From contig NZ_LR134352.1 in the NCBI RefSeq assembly GCF_900637185.1, positions 4,206,001-4,270,000 of the forward strand: a stretch of DNA of 64,000 bases. The letters run 5' to 3'. The notes below the pieces were generated by a model. It ran no database searches. It saw nothing but the letters and a program-made list of their open reading frames with translations, and was not told the origin of the DNA. This document shows, piece by piece, positions 46,981-55,080 of this stretch (the stretch's first letter is position 1; every line of letters starts with the position of its first letter). The translations under genes were made by a program, and so were the position numbers. The stretch comes from Nocardia asteroides. GTDB lineage: Bacteria; Actinomycetota; Actinomycetes; Mycobacteriales; Mycobacteriaceae.

Positions 46981-47778
46981 TCAGAACGCGGGCCAGGGAA
47001 TCGGGCGCGCGGAATGCGGGATCGGCATCACCGGGTGGTCCAGCAGCGCCTTGGTGCGCTCGGTGAGCGCGGTGATCTCGGCGTCGGTGATGTGCTCGGC
47101 CAGCGAATCGGCCACGGTGCCGGGCAGATTCGCGGCGAACGCGGCGATGTCGACCAGCAGCGACTCGTGGACCGGCCTGCCCGCCCAGCCCCACAGGACG
47201 GTGCGCAATTTCGGTTCGGCGTGCAGGCAGATGCCGTGGTCCACGCCGTAGACCTGGCCGTCGACCCCTTCGAGGGCGTGCCCGCCCTTGCGGTCGGCGT
47301 TGTTGAGCAGCAGGTCCAGCACCGCCATCCGCTGCAGCCGCGGGTCATCGGCGTGGATGAGCGAGACCTCGTTGCCCTCGCCGTCCAGGGCGCGCAACAC
47401 CTCGCAGAAGCCGTCCGGCACGGTGCCCGGCCTGCACAGATCGACCAGGTCCAGCCGCGGCTTCGGCTCGGTGTGGTGGTCGACCGCGGTCACCCAGCGC
47501 TGCACCATGCCCGGCCCGAACGGGCCGTCGCGCAGCACCGTCTCGGGGATGACGCTCCAGCCGAGGTGCTCGGAGATCAGATACGAGGCCACCTCGCGAC
47601 CGGCGAGGGTGCCGTCGGGGAAGTCCCACAGCGGACGTTCCCCGCGCACGGGCTTGTACACCACGCGCAGCGGGGCGCCGTCGGGTTCGGGTGCGGCGAT
47701 CTCGCACACCAGCGTCAGGTTGCTGGCGACGCCGACCCGGCCGACGATGTCCAGTTCGCCTGCGGTGAGTGCGGTCAC
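46981..47778 (-). CDS. SCO1664-family protein (PI3/PI4-kinase-like fold)
   Basis: A protein of 265 aa matching the SCO1664 family, which is distantly related to phosphatidylinositol 3/4-kinases. It has VVYKPVRGERPLWDFPDGTL, with a Lys in the ATP-site position; a catalytic-loop-like VLDLLLNNADRKGGHAL, with D and N; and VYGVDHGICLHAEPKLRTVLWGW, with a DHG in place of the DFG. This suggests a working phosphotransferase fold, but the substrate is unknown. It starts at GTG 47778, 4 bp after the DUF3090 stop, with AGGAG inside that gene's end. It is the last gene of the conserved uppP-phosphatase-DUF3090-SCO1664 operon (Rv2136c-Rv2133c in M. tuberculosis, from memory). Confidence 0.82.
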   Translation of the reverse strand: MTALTAGELDIVGRVGVASNLTLVCEIAAPEPDGAPLRVVYKPVRGERPLWDFPDGTLAGREVASYLISEHLGWSVIPETVLRDGPFGPGMVQRWVTAVDHHTEPKPRLDLVDLCRPGTVPDGFCEVLRALDGEGNEVSLIHADDPRLQRMAVLDLLLNNADRKGGHALEGVDGQVYGVDHGICLHAEPKLRTVLWGWAGRPVHESLLVDIAAFAANLPGTVADSLAEHITDAEITALTERTKALLDHPVMPIPHSARPIPWPAF

Positions 47779-47782
47779 CGGG

Positions 47783-48370
47783 TCACTCCTCGTCGAGCTC
47801 GGCCGCGCCGAAGATCTCGCCGCGCTTGTAGCCGTTGGTGCGCACGCACATGTGCCCGCGCGCCGAGAGCGGTTCCCCGCACAGCGGACACGGCGGACGG
47901 CCCGCCGCGATCACCCGCGCCGACCGCAGCGCGAACTCACGTGCCTGGATCGGGGTGAGAAACACCCGCACCGCGTCGGGACCCTCCTCGGTGTCGTCGA
48001 GCACCACCGATTCGTCGACCTCGGTCTCGGTGATCGCCAGCAGTTCCACCACCACCGCGCCCGCGTCGGCGTCCCAGCCCAGTCCCATGGTGCCGACCCG
48101 GAATTCGGTGTCGATCGGCGTCACCAGCGGATCAACGTCGCGGACGTCGTCGCCCTGGGGCGGCACGTCGGCGCCGAAGCGGCGCGCGACCTCATCGAGC
48201 AGCAGACCCATCCGGTCGGCGAGCACCTTCACCTGCTGCTTCTCCAGCAGCACGCTGACCACGCGCGGTTCCTGCACGGCTTGCAGATAGAACGAACGAT
48301 CGCCCGGTTCACCGACGGTCCCGGCGACGAAACGATCGGGGGTGCGGAATACATGGATTGCGCGTGACAC
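47783..48370 (-). CDS. DUF3090 family protein
   Basis: A protein of 195 aa of the actinobacteria-restricted DUF3090 family. It opens SRAIHVFRTPDRFVAGTVGE, has FYLQAVQEPRVVSVLLEKQQ in the middle and ends with a rubredoxin-like CPLCGEPLSARGHMC that may hold zinc. The function is unknown. The start is GTG at 48370, with AGGAGG 5 nt upstream; an ATG at 48403 would run through that ribosome binding site. It lies between the histidine phosphatase and the SCO1664-family kinase-like gene with short gaps. That invariant partnership implies a shared process, perhaps metabolite phosphorylation and dephosphorylation. Confidence 0.88.
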   Translation of the reverse strand: MSRAIHVFRTPDRFVAGTVGEPGDRSFYLQAVQEPRVVSVLLEKQQVKVLADRMGLLLDEVARRFGADVPPQGDDVRDVDPLVTPIDTEFRVGTMGLGWDADAGAVVVELLAITETEVDESVVLDDTEEGPDAVRVFLTPIQAREFALRSARVIAAGRPPCPLCGEPLSARGHMCVRTNGYKRGEIFGAAELDEE

Positions 48371-48420
48371 ATGCACCTCCTGATACGTGACCCTGGTCGA
48401 CACTCACGAACACATTCCCT

Positions 48421-49131
48421 CTAAGGAGAATCGCGGTGTCCCGCATTCCCATTATCCGCGCCTGCCGCGGTGGGCACCTCTCCGCCGGGAGCCGGCGCCG
48501 CGGTGACGGCGAGCGCGGACAGGTCGGCGCCGGTGTCGTTGAACTTCCACACCGACGGCCCGGTGGGGCTGTAGCGGACGACGCTGATCGAGGCCGGCTC
48601 CACCGCGATCCGCTGGAAACTGTCCAGATGCAGGCCGAGCGCGTCGGCCAGGATCGATTTGATGATGTCGCCGTGAGCGCACGCCACCCAGAGCACGTCA
48701 CGGCCTGCCTGCTCGGCCAGGCGGCGTTCGGTGTCGCGGATCGCGGCGACCGCACGCTGCTGGACCTGGGCCAGGCCCTCGCCACCGGGAAACACCGCGC
48801 CGGAGGCGTGCCGTTGCACGACCTTCCACAGCGGTTCGGTGAGCAGTTCGGCCAGCGGCCTGCCGGTCCAGTCGCCGTAGTCGACCTCGATGAGCCGTTC
48901 GTCGTGCTCCGGTTCGAGGCCGAGTTTCTCGGCGAGCGGGGCGACGGTGTGCTGGCAGCGCAGCAGCGGCGAGCTGGCGATGTGTTCGATCGGCAGGGTG
49001 GCCAGCCGGTCGGCGACCGCGGCCGCCTGCTCGGCGCCGCGCTCGGTGAGCTCGACTCCGGGGCTGCGGCCCGCCAGGGTTCGCCCGATGTTGGAGGTGG
49101 ACACTCCGTGCCGGAGCAGGATCACCGTCAT
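48421..49131 (-). CDS. Histidine phosphatase (MSMEG_4193/Rv2135c-like)
   Basis: A branch-1 histidine phosphatase of 236 aa. The catalytic motif is MTVILLRHGVSTSNIGRTLA at the very N-terminus. The acid is in LIEVDYGDWTGRPLAEL and the second His in VLWVACAHGDIIKSILADAL. The C-terminal ~35 residues are a low-complexity tail. The family is annotated as phosphomutase/phosphatase; the Rv2135c-type enzyme is reported as an acid phosphatase, but its cellular substrate is not settled. It lies 32 bp after uppP and 50 bp before DUF3090 on the same strand. Confidence 0.9.
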   Translation of the reverse strand: MTVILLRHGVSTSNIGRTLAGRSPGVELTERGAEQAAAVADRLATLPIEHIASSPLLRCQHTVAPLAEKLGLEPEHDERLIEVDYGDWTGRPLAELLTEPLWKVVQRHASGAVFPGGEGLAQVQQRAVAAIRDTERRLAEQAGRDVLWVACAHGDIIKSILADALGLHLDSFQRIAVEPASISVVRYSPTGPSVWKFNDTGADLSALAVTAAPAPGGEVPTAAGADNGNAGHRDSP

Positions 49132-49163
49132 GGGACCAGCCTAACCATCGCCTGCCGGGTCGC

Positions 49164-50105
49164 TCAGGTCGCCGAGACGACGCCGGCGGCGAGCAGGGCC
49201 ATCATCGTCAGGCCGAGGATGATCCGGTACCCGACGAACCAGTAGAACGAGTGCTTGGCGACGAACTTGAGCAGCCAGGCCACCGAGGCGTAACCGACGG
49301 CGAACGCGAGCACCGTGGCCACCAGCAGCTGCGGGCCGCTGGCGTTGAGGCCCTCACCGGCGGGTTCGAACGCGTCGGGCAGGCTGAACAGGCCCGACGC
49401 GGTGACCGCGGGGATGGCGAGCAGGAACGAGAACCGCACGGCGGCTTCGCGCTGCAGGCCCAGGAACAGACCCGCGGTGGAGGTGGCGCCCGAGCGGGAC
49501 ACACCGGGGACCAGCGCCAGGCACTGGGCCAGACCCATGATCAGGCCGTCGCGGGTGGTCAGCTGCTCGATCGGGCGGATCTTGCGGCCGTAGTGCTCAC
49601 CGGCGGCGATCACGAGCGCGAACGCGACGAGCATGAACGAGACCAGCCACAGGTTGCGGGCACCGGTGCGGATCTCGTCCTTGAACAGGAAACCGAGCAC
49701 GCCGATCGGGATGGTGGCGATGATCACGTACCAGCCGATGCGGTAGTCCAGTTCGCGCTGGGTGTCGCGTTCGTGCGCCTCGCGGGCGCTGCGGTCCATC
49801 ACCGGCAGCTTGGTGGTGACCCGGTCGCCCACCGCGACCGCCTGCTGGGATCGTTCCTGCCAGCGCAGGCGCAGGGTGGTGAACCAGGCGATGATGATGC
49901 GCCAGATGTCCTTGGCGAAATACACCAGGACCGCGAGCTCGGTGCCGAGCTGGGTGACGGCGGTAAACGAGGCGCCCGCGTCCGCGCCGAAGAACACCTC
50001 GGAGACGATGCGCATATGCGCCGAGGAGGAGATCGGCAGGAACTCGGTGAGTCCCTGCACCAGTCCGAGTACCAATGCCTGGAACCAGGTCATCGACTCG
50101 CCCAC
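49164..50105 (-). CDS. uppP: Undecaprenyl-diphosphatase UppP (BacA)
   Basis: An integral membrane enzyme of 313 aa that removes a phosphate from undecaprenyl (or decaprenyl) diphosphate to recycle the cell-wall lipid carrier; overexpression gives bacitracin resistance. Signatures: [21 protein letters not shown] at the N-terminus (the conserved [10 protein letters not shown]) and [17 protein letters not shown] in the second half, the (E/Q)XXXE-like and PGXSRSXXT catalytic motifs. An extra ~35-residue hydrophilic insert ([17 protein letters not shown] region) fits mycobacterial homologues. It starts at GTG 50105 with AGGAGG. It is the first gene of the four-gene operon. Confidence 0.95.
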   Translation of the reverse strand: MGESMTWFQALVLGLVQGLTEFLPISSSAHMRIVSEVFFGADAGASFTAVTQLGTELAVLVYFAKDIWRIIIAWFTTLRLRWQERSQQAVAVGDRVTTKLPVMDRSAREAHERDTQRELDYRIGWYVIIATIPIGVLGFLFKDEIRTGARNLWLVSFMLVAFALVIAAGEHYGRKIRPIEQLTTRDGLIMGLAQCLALVPGVSRSGATSTAGLFLGLQREAAVRFSFLLAIPAVTASGLFSLPDAFEPAGEGLNASGPQLLVATVLAFAVGYASVAWLLKFVAKHSFYWFVGYRIILGLTMMALLAAGVVSAT

Positions 50106-50290
50106 CGTGTCCTCCTGCTGCCTCGCGCCCGAAAGACCGCGTCCTCCTGGGCTTTTGCCTCATCGCCGGGCCCGTGGGGGCCGCGACCTCGCAGCGACCC
50201 TACCCGTCGCCGGGGATCGGCGTCGCCCGCCCACCGCGAGAGCGGATTCACACCCGCGGCCCGGCGGGTCGCCGCCGGAGGACTGCGTGG

Positions 50291-50312
50291 GGCGCCCATT
50301 AGGCTGGGCGCC
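50291..50312 (+). promoter_or_regulatory. Inverted repeat around the -10 box of the aldo/keto reductase gene
   Basis: GGCGCCCA-N6-TGGGCGCC is a perfect 8-bp dyad. A -10 hexamer TAGGCT (50300-50305) lies inside it, and the coding start is 24 bp downstream. It could be an operator or just a 5'-RNA hairpin. The remaining 185 bp back to uppP show nothing clear. Confidence 0.4.
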
Positions 50313-50335
50313 GTGACGAAAACGGCGGCGTGCTG

Positions 50336-51313
50336 ATGGAACAGCGGACGGTGGGACGCAGCGGCCTTCGGGTCTCGCGGATCGGCCTGGCGACCCACAC
50401 CTGGGGGACCCATACCGACGCCGACGAGGCATCGGTGCAGTTGGCGGCGTTCACCGAGGCCGGTGGCACGCTCGTCGACACCTCCCCCGTGTACGGCAAC
50501 GGCACCGCGCAGCGGATCCTGGCCGATCTGCTCGGCGATCTGGTCGCCCGGGACGATCTGGTGCTCAGCGGCAGTGCGGGCGTCGTCCTGCACGCGCCCG
50601 GCGCCGGGGTCGGCGACAGTGTGCCCGCGCCCGCGGCGACCGGCCCCGTGGTCGACACCTCGCGCCGCACGCTGCTCGCCCAGCTCGATCACACGCTGCG
50701 CGAACTGGGCACCGACCACCTCGACATCTGGAGCGTCGCGGCCTGGGACCCCTACACGCCGCTGGACGAGGTGGCCGCCACGCTCGAGACCGCCGTGCGT
50801 ACCGGTCGCACCCGGTACGCCGGCGTGCGCGGATTCGCGGCCTGGCAGCTGGCGAGCCTGGCGGCGATCGCGCCGATCACCGCGGCCCAGACCCCGTACT
50901 CGCTGCTCGCGCGCGGTACCGAATCCGATGTGATTCCCGCGGCCCGCCACCACGGGGTGGGGATCGTGGCCTCGGCACCGCTGGCGGGCGGCATCCTCAC
51001 CGGCAAGTACCGCGACGGTGTGCCCGCCGATTCGCGCGGCGCCGACGAGGCGACCGCCGCCGAGATCCGGCGCAGGCTCGACGACGAACGCGCCACCCGG
51101 GTGGTCGACGCGCTGGTGACCGCGGCCGACGGCCTGGGCACCTCGCCACTGGCGGTGGCGCTGGCCTGGATCCGGGACCGCCCCGGCATCGCCAGCATGA
51201 TCGTCGGCGCGCGTGACATCGGCCAGCTCACCGGGGTGCTGGCCGCCGAGACCCTGGAGTTGCCGCGCGCGATCGCCGCGGCACTGGACGATGTGAGCGC
51301 CCGTTCCGAATGA
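50336..51313 (+). CDS. Aldo/keto reductase
   Basis: An NADPH-type TIM-barrel oxidoreductase of 325 aa of the AKR superfamily. It shows GLRVSRIGLATHTWG, the catalytic Asp/Tyr region TLVDTSPVYGNGTAQRILAD, LRELGTDHLDIWSVAAWDP, and the coenzyme segment PLAGGILTGKYRDGVP through IVGARDIGQL. The Tyr of VYGNG is in place, but the catalytic Lys/His region is variable, so the substrate is open; it resembles the YajO/potassium-channel beta group. The start is ATG at 50336 (GTG at 50330 possible). Its stop codon overlaps the iron box that precedes hmuT, so it is not clearly part of the iron-controlled unit. Confidence 0.85.
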   Translation: MEQRTVGRSGLRVSRIGLATHTWGTHTDADEASVQLAAFTEAGGTLVDTSPVYGNGTAQRILADLLGDLVARDDLVLSGSAGVVLHAPGAGVGDSVPAPAATGPVVDTSRRTLLAQLDHTLRELGTDHLDIWSVAAWDPYTPLDEVAATLETAVRTGRTRYAGVRGFAAWQLASLAAIAPITAAQTPYSLLARGTESDVIPAARHHGVGIVASAPLAGGILTGKYRDGVPADSRGADEATAAEIRRRLDDERATRVVDALVTAADGLGTSPLAVALAWIRDRPGIASMIVGARDIGQLTGVLAAETLELPRAIAAALDDVSARSE

Positions 51314-51330
51314 TGGCTAGCCTTACCTGC
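51312..51330 (+). promoter_or_regulatory. IdeR/DtxR-type iron box in front of hmuT
   Basis: The 19 bases GATGGCTAGCCTTACCTGC match the IdeR consensus (TWAGGTWAGSCTWACCTWA) at 14 of 19 positions, with the central GG-TAGCCTTACCT core intact. A -10 hexamer TAGCCT (51318-51323) lies within it, and the box ends at the base before the hmuT ATG. Repression by iron-loaded IdeR would block this promoter. Confidence 0.65.
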
Positions 51331-52344
51331 ATGAGACTGCGTGGTGTGCTGACGGCCCTGCTCGCGGCGACGGTGCTGACCGGCGCCGTCGCCTGCACCG
51401 ACGGCAACACCGCATCGACTGCCGGCACCGGCGGTCCTGCCACCGCCCGGCTGACCGACCTCGACCCGGTCCCCCTCGGCGCCCCGCCTGCCCCGGCCCT
51501 GCCCGCGACGGTCCGTTCCTTCGACGGCACCGAGGTGACGGTGACCGACGCGTCGCGCATCATCGCCGTCGACCGGTACGGCACCCTCGCCCAGACCGTG
51601 TACGCGCTCGGGCTCGGCGCGAACCTGGTGGGTCGCAGCACCTCGGCCTCGTTCCCGGCCGTGGCCGGCGTGGCGAACGTGGCGGGCGGCAACGGCAGCC
51701 TCAGCGTCGAAGCGGTGCTGGCCCTGCGCCCGTCGGTGTTCCTCACCGACACCACCAGCGCCGCCCCCGCCGTCCGCGACCAGCTGCGCGCCGCGGGCGT
51801 CACCGTCGTCTACTTCGACCCCGACCGCACCATGGACGGTGTCGTCCCGCAGATCGAGGCCGTGGCCGCCGCGCTCGGCGTCCCCGAGGCGGGCACCCGG
51901 CTCGGACAGCGCACCCGCGACGAGATCACCGCGGCCACCGCCGCCGTGCCGAAGCAGGACCCGAAGCCGACGATCGCGTTCCTGTACCTGCGCAGCACCG
52001 CGATCACGATGATCGCCGGTCGCGGGTCGGGCGCGGACTCGCTGATCACCGCCATCGGCGGCGTCGACGCCGGGACCGCGGCCGGAGTGAACGAACCGTT
52101 CACCGCCATCACCAGCGAAGCGATGATCGCCGCGGCGCCCGACGTGCTGCTGGTGATGTCGGACGGCCTGAAGTCGGTCGGCGGCATCGACGGCCTGGTG
52201 AAGGTCCCCGGCATCGCCCAGACACCCGCCGGACGCAACCGCCGGGTCATCGACATGTCCGACGCGGTGCTGCTCAGTTTCGGTCCCAATACCGGCCGTG
52301 TCATCACCGCCCTGTCCGACGCCGTCTACGGCAAGCCCGCATGA
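51331..52344 (+). CDS. hmuT: Haem ABC transporter substrate-binding lipoprotein HmuT
   Basis: A periplasmic-type binding protein of 337 aa, lipid-anchored (signal LTALLAATVLTGAVAC, Cys ~22). Class III (FecB-like) fold: RIIAVDRYGTLAQTVYALGL near residue 85, GGNGSLSVEAVLALRPSVFL, and in the second lobe MIAGRGSGADSLITAIGG and AMIAAAPDVLLVM. It captures haem or a haem-like iron compound. I chose the ATG at 51331 for the lipoprotein signal; there is no Shine-Dalgarno, and the promoter -10 is 8 nt upstream, so the message is probably leaderless. The stop overlaps hmuU by ATGA. Iron repression is indicated by the IdeR box. Confidence 0.88.
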   Translation: MRLRGVLTALLAATVLTGAVACTDGNTASTAGTGGPATARLTDLDPVPLGAPPAPALPATVRSFDGTEVTVTDASRIIAVDRYGTLAQTVYALGLGANLVGRSTSASFPAVAGVANVAGGNGSLSVEAVLALRPSVFLTDTTSAAPAVRDQLRAAGVTVVYFDPDRTMDGVVPQIEAVAAALGVPEAGTRLGQRTRDEITAATAAVPKQDPKPTIAFLYLRSTAITMIAGRGSGADSLITAIGGVDAGTAAGVNEPFTAITSEAMIAAAPDVLLVMSDGLKSVGGIDGLVKVPGIAQTPAGRNRRVIDMSDAVLLSFGPNTGRVITALSDAVYGKPA

Positions 52345-53462
52345 GCGATGCCCCCGACGTGACGACCTCGGCACACCCGCCGCGGATCGACGACGCCACC
52401 CCCGATCCCCTGCCGCACCCCAAGCACCGCGCCACTCGCGTGACCGTGGTGTTCGCCGTGGCGCTGCTGGCGCTGCTCGTGCTCGCGCTGGTCTCGGCGG
52501 TGCTGGGGCAGGTGCCGACCACCGCGGCCGAGGTGCTGGGCAGTGTCGCGCACCGGATCGGACTCGATCTCGGTCCGCTGCCCGCCCATCCGGCGGGTGA
52601 GGTGGCCCTGTGGGAGGTGCGGTTCCCGCGGGTCGTGCTCGCGATCCTGGTCGGGGCGGTGCTCGCCACGGCGGGGGCGCTGCTGCAGGGCGTGTTCGCC
52701 AATCCACTGGCCGAACCGGGCGTGATCGGGGTGTCGGCGGGTGCCGCGGTCGGCGCGGGCACGGTCATCGTCGTCGGTGGCGCGTTCGTGGCGGCCTGGT
52801 CGGTGGCGGCGGCCGCGTTCGTCGCCGGGCTGATCACCACGGCGCTGGTCTATGTGCTGTCGCGTTCGCACGGGCGGACCGAAGTGGTGACGCTGATCCT
52901 GACCGGCGTCGCGATCAACGCCTTCGCCGGCGGGCTGATCGCGCTGCTGCTGTTCGTGGCGTCGCCCGCCGCCCGCGACCAGATCGTGTTCTGGCAGCTC
53001 GGCAGCCTCAACGGCGCCACCTGGCCGTCGGTGGCGATCGTGGCGACGCTGGCCTCGGTCGGGTTGCTCGCCGCGATTCTCATCGCACCGCGCCTGGACC
53101 TGCTGGCGCTGGGCGACTCGGCCGCGCGGCACCTGGGCGTCGACGTGGAACGGCTGCGCAGGCAGGTGATCGTGGTGGTGGCCGTGCTCACCGCGGCGGG
53201 CGTGGCGTTCAGCGGCATCATCCTGTTCGTCGGGCTGATCGTGCCGCACGTGGTGCGGATGCTGGTGGGCCCCGGTCACCGCGTGCTGGTGCCGTTGAGC
53301 GCGGTGCTCGGCGCGGTGGTGCTGCTGGGCGCCGATGTGCTCGCGCGCACGCTGGTCGACAATGCCGACCTGCCGCTGGGCATGCTGACCTCGCTCATCG
53401 GCGGCCCGTTCTTCTTCTGGCTGCTGCGGCGCACCCGCGCCAGGGCGGGAGGCTGGGGATGA
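52341..53462 (+). CDS. hmuU: Haem ABC transporter permease HmuU (FecCD family)
   Basis: A permease of 373 aa with ~10 transmembrane helices of the FecCD/BtuC type. Family motifs: LWEVRFPRVVLAILVGA, LATAGALLQGVFANPLAEPG followed by VIGVSAGAAVGAG, FWQLGSLNGATWPSV, RHLGVDVERLRRQ (the coupling helix to the ATPase) and FVGLIVPHVVRMLVGPGH. The N-terminal ~35 residues are a polar extension. It works as a homodimer with HmuV and receives haem from HmuT. It overlaps hmuT and hmuV by ATGA at both ends, so the three proteins are translationally coupled. Confidence 0.92.
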   Translation: MSDAPDVTTSAHPPRIDDATPDPLPHPKHRATRVTVVFAVALLALLVLALVSAVLGQVPTTAAEVLGSVAHRIGLDLGPLPAHPAGEVALWEVRFPRVVLAILVGAVLATAGALLQGVFANPLAEPGVIGVSAGAAVGAGTVIVVGGAFVAAWSVAAAAFVAGLITTALVYVLSRSHGRTEVVTLILTGVAINAFAGGLIALLLFVASPAARDQIVFWQLGSLNGATWPSVAIVATLASVGLLAAILIAPRLDLLALGDSAARHLGVDVERLRRQVIVVVAVLTAAGVAFSGIILFVGLIVPHVVRMLVGPGHRVLVPLSAVLGAVVLLGADVLARTLVDNADLPLGMLTSLIGGPFFFWLLRRTRARAGGWG

Positions 53463-54355
53463 CCGACATCCGCCCGCACGATCCCGCCGTCGTCACCACG
53501 CCGCGCGCCCCGCGCACGCGATCGTGGCGCAGCGTGTTCGCCCGCACCCCCGAAGTCCCCACCCGGCCGGAGCCGGGCACGGTCACCCTGCGCGCGACCG
53601 GGCTCACCGTGCGGCGCGGCACCCGGACGGTGCTCGACGACGTCGACTTCCAGGTGGCCGCGGGCGAGATCGTCGCGCTCGTCGGTCCCAACGGCGCCGG
53701 GAAGTCGAGTCTGCTGGCCGCGCTGGCGGGCGAGCTGGACGCGACCGCGGGCACGGTGAAGCTCGAGGGACACGCCCTGTCGCACTGGACCCACGCCGAT
53801 ATGGCGCGGCGGCGCGCGGTGCTGCCGCAATCGCACGCGGTCGGGTTCCCGTTCACCGCCAGGGAAGTCGTCGCCATGGGTCGCGCGCCCTGGCTGCACA
53901 CTCCCGCCGCCGACCGCGACGACGAGCTGATCGCCGCCGCGCTGGCCGCCACCGATGTGACCCATCTGGCCGGCCGGGTGTTCCCGTCGCTGTCCGGCGG
54001 TGAGCGGGCGCGGGTGGCGCTGGCGCGGGTGCTGGCCCAGGACACCGCGACGCTGCTGCTCGACGAGCCCACCGCCGCCCTCGATCTCGGTCACCAGGAG
54101 GCGGTGCTGCGCCTGGCCGCCGACCGGGCCCGCGCGGGGACGGCGGTCGTCGTGGTCGTGCACGATCTCGGCGTGGCCGCCGCCTACGCCGATCGGGTGA
54201 GCGTGCTCGACGACGGCCGGATCGCCGCCGACGGACCGCCACGCGAGGTACTCACCCGGGAGCTCCTCACCCAGGTCTACCGGCATCCGGTCGACGTCTT
54301 CGATCACCCGGCCACGGGTGACCAGCTGGTATTGCCCGAACGCGGCCGCCGCTGA
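53459..54355 (+). CDS. hmuV: Haem ABC transporter ATPase HmuV
   Basis: An ATPase of 298 aa that drives haem uptake. Walker A is LVGPNGAGKSSLLAALAGEL. The HmuV-type Q-loop region is RRAVLPQSHAVGFPFTAREV, followed by VAMGRAPW. The signature is LSGGERARVALARVLA, Walker B LLLDEPTAALDL and the H-loop VVHDLGVAAAYA. It has an unusual ~40-residue N-terminal extension before the ABC domain. The start is ATG at 53459, overlapping the hmuU stop. No haem oxygenase gene follows in this window, so haem degradation must be encoded elsewhere. It is the last gene of the iron-box-controlled operon. Confidence 0.92.
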   Translation: MTDIRPHDPAVVTTPRAPRTRSWRSVFARTPEVPTRPEPGTVTLRATGLTVRRGTRTVLDDVDFQVAAGEIVALVGPNGAGKSSLLAALAGELDATAGTVKLEGHALSHWTHADMARRRAVLPQSHAVGFPFTAREVVAMGRAPWLHTPAADRDDELIAAALAATDVTHLAGRVFPSLSGGERARVALARVLAQDTATLLLDEPTAALDLGHQEAVLRLAADRARAGTAVVVVVHDLGVAAAYADRVSVLDDGRIAADGPPREVLTRELLTQVYRHPVDVFDHPATGDQLVLPERGRR

Positions 54356-54391
54356 ACCCCGATTGCCCACGGCGGCAACATCTCCCACACG

Positions 54392-54421
54392 CCGGTTATT
54401 GACCCCAAGGTCCATAACCGG
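54392..54421. promoter_or_regulatory. TetR operator over the promoter of the TetR gene at 54435
   Basis: CCGGTTAT-N-GACC-N4-GGTC-N-ATAACCGG is a near-perfect 30-bp dyad. It contains the -35 box TTGACC (54399-54404); the -10 TACGGT (54423-54428) follows after 18 bp, and 6 nt later comes the ATG. The core TTGACC-N4-GGTC resembles the site in front of the SDR gene (55052-55067). Confidence 0.7.
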
Positions 54422-54434
54422 CTACGGTAGGCGC

Positions 54435-55010
54435 ATGGCCAGGCCCCGCAACTTCGACGCCGACACGGTGATCGAGCGCGCGATGGACCAGTTCTGGTCC
54501 CACGGCTACGCCAACACCTCCCCCGCCCAGCTCGCCGAGGCCACCGGCATCGGAAAAGGCAGTCTGTACAACACCTTCGGCAGCAAACGCGCGCTGTTCG
54601 ACCAGGCGCTGCAACGGTACGGCCGCAGCGGTGTCGCCCTGGCCGAGGACTACATGTCGCGCCCCGGCAGCACCCGCGACTGCCTGCGCGCCTACCTCCG
54701 CGCCGCGGTCGATCTCGACTTCGCGACCCCGATCCGGCGCGGCTGCCTGGCCGTGAACACCGCGGCCGAGTTCGGTGGCCAGGATCCCGCGATCACCGCG
54801 GCGATCCGCGACATCGAACAGCGGATCGTAGCCGTGCTGGCGGCCCGCATCGAGCAGGGCCGCCGCGACGGCGACATCGACGCCGACGTCGATGCGTCCG
54901 CGGTCGCCACACTGTTGTTCACCACCAGCATCGGGCTGCGGATGATGGCCAAGACCAACGACGCCCCCGCGCTGTACCGCCTCGTCGACCTCACTTTGAC
55001 CGTCCTCTGA
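54435..55010 (+). CDS. TetR-family transcriptional regulator
   Basis: A regulator of 191 aa. The N-terminus ARPRNFDADTVIERAMDQFW, then GHGYANTSP-like residues and LAEATGIGKGSLYNTFGSKR, is typical of the LmrA/YxaF-like TetR group that often pairs with an oxidoreductase gene. The C-terminal domain carries the RRGCLAVNTAAEF segment of that group. It has no Shine-Dalgarno; the -10 box TACGGT 6 nt before the ATG predicts a leaderless transcript. The SDR gene follows 70 bp later. A 30-bp operator covers its own promoter and a related 16-bp site precedes the SDR gene. Confidence 0.9.
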   Translation: MARPRNFDADTVIERAMDQFWSHGYANTSPAQLAEATGIGKGSLYNTFGSKRALFDQALQRYGRSGVALAEDYMSRPGSTRDCLRAYLRAAVDLDFATPIRRGCLAVNTAAEFGGQDPAITAAIRDIEQRIVAVLAARIEQGRRDGDIDADVDASAVATLLFTTSIGLRMMAKTNDAPALYRLVDLTLTVL

Positions 55011-55051
55011 TTTCCGCCCGTCGACCGGGCGGTTTTCGACTGCCCATATTT

Positions 55052-55067
55052 TTGACCTGTAGTTCAA
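55052..55067 (+). promoter_or_regulatory. Second TetR operator, in front of the SDR gene
   Basis: TTGACCTGTAGTTCAA is an imperfect palindrome (TTGAnCTnnAGnTCAA). It shares 11 of 16 bases with TTGACCCCAAGGTCCA at 54399-54414 in the tetR operator, and ends right before the SDR Shine-Dalgarno, so the same TetR could repress both genes. Confidence 0.55.
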
Positions 55068-55080
55068 GAAAGGCATGTTC

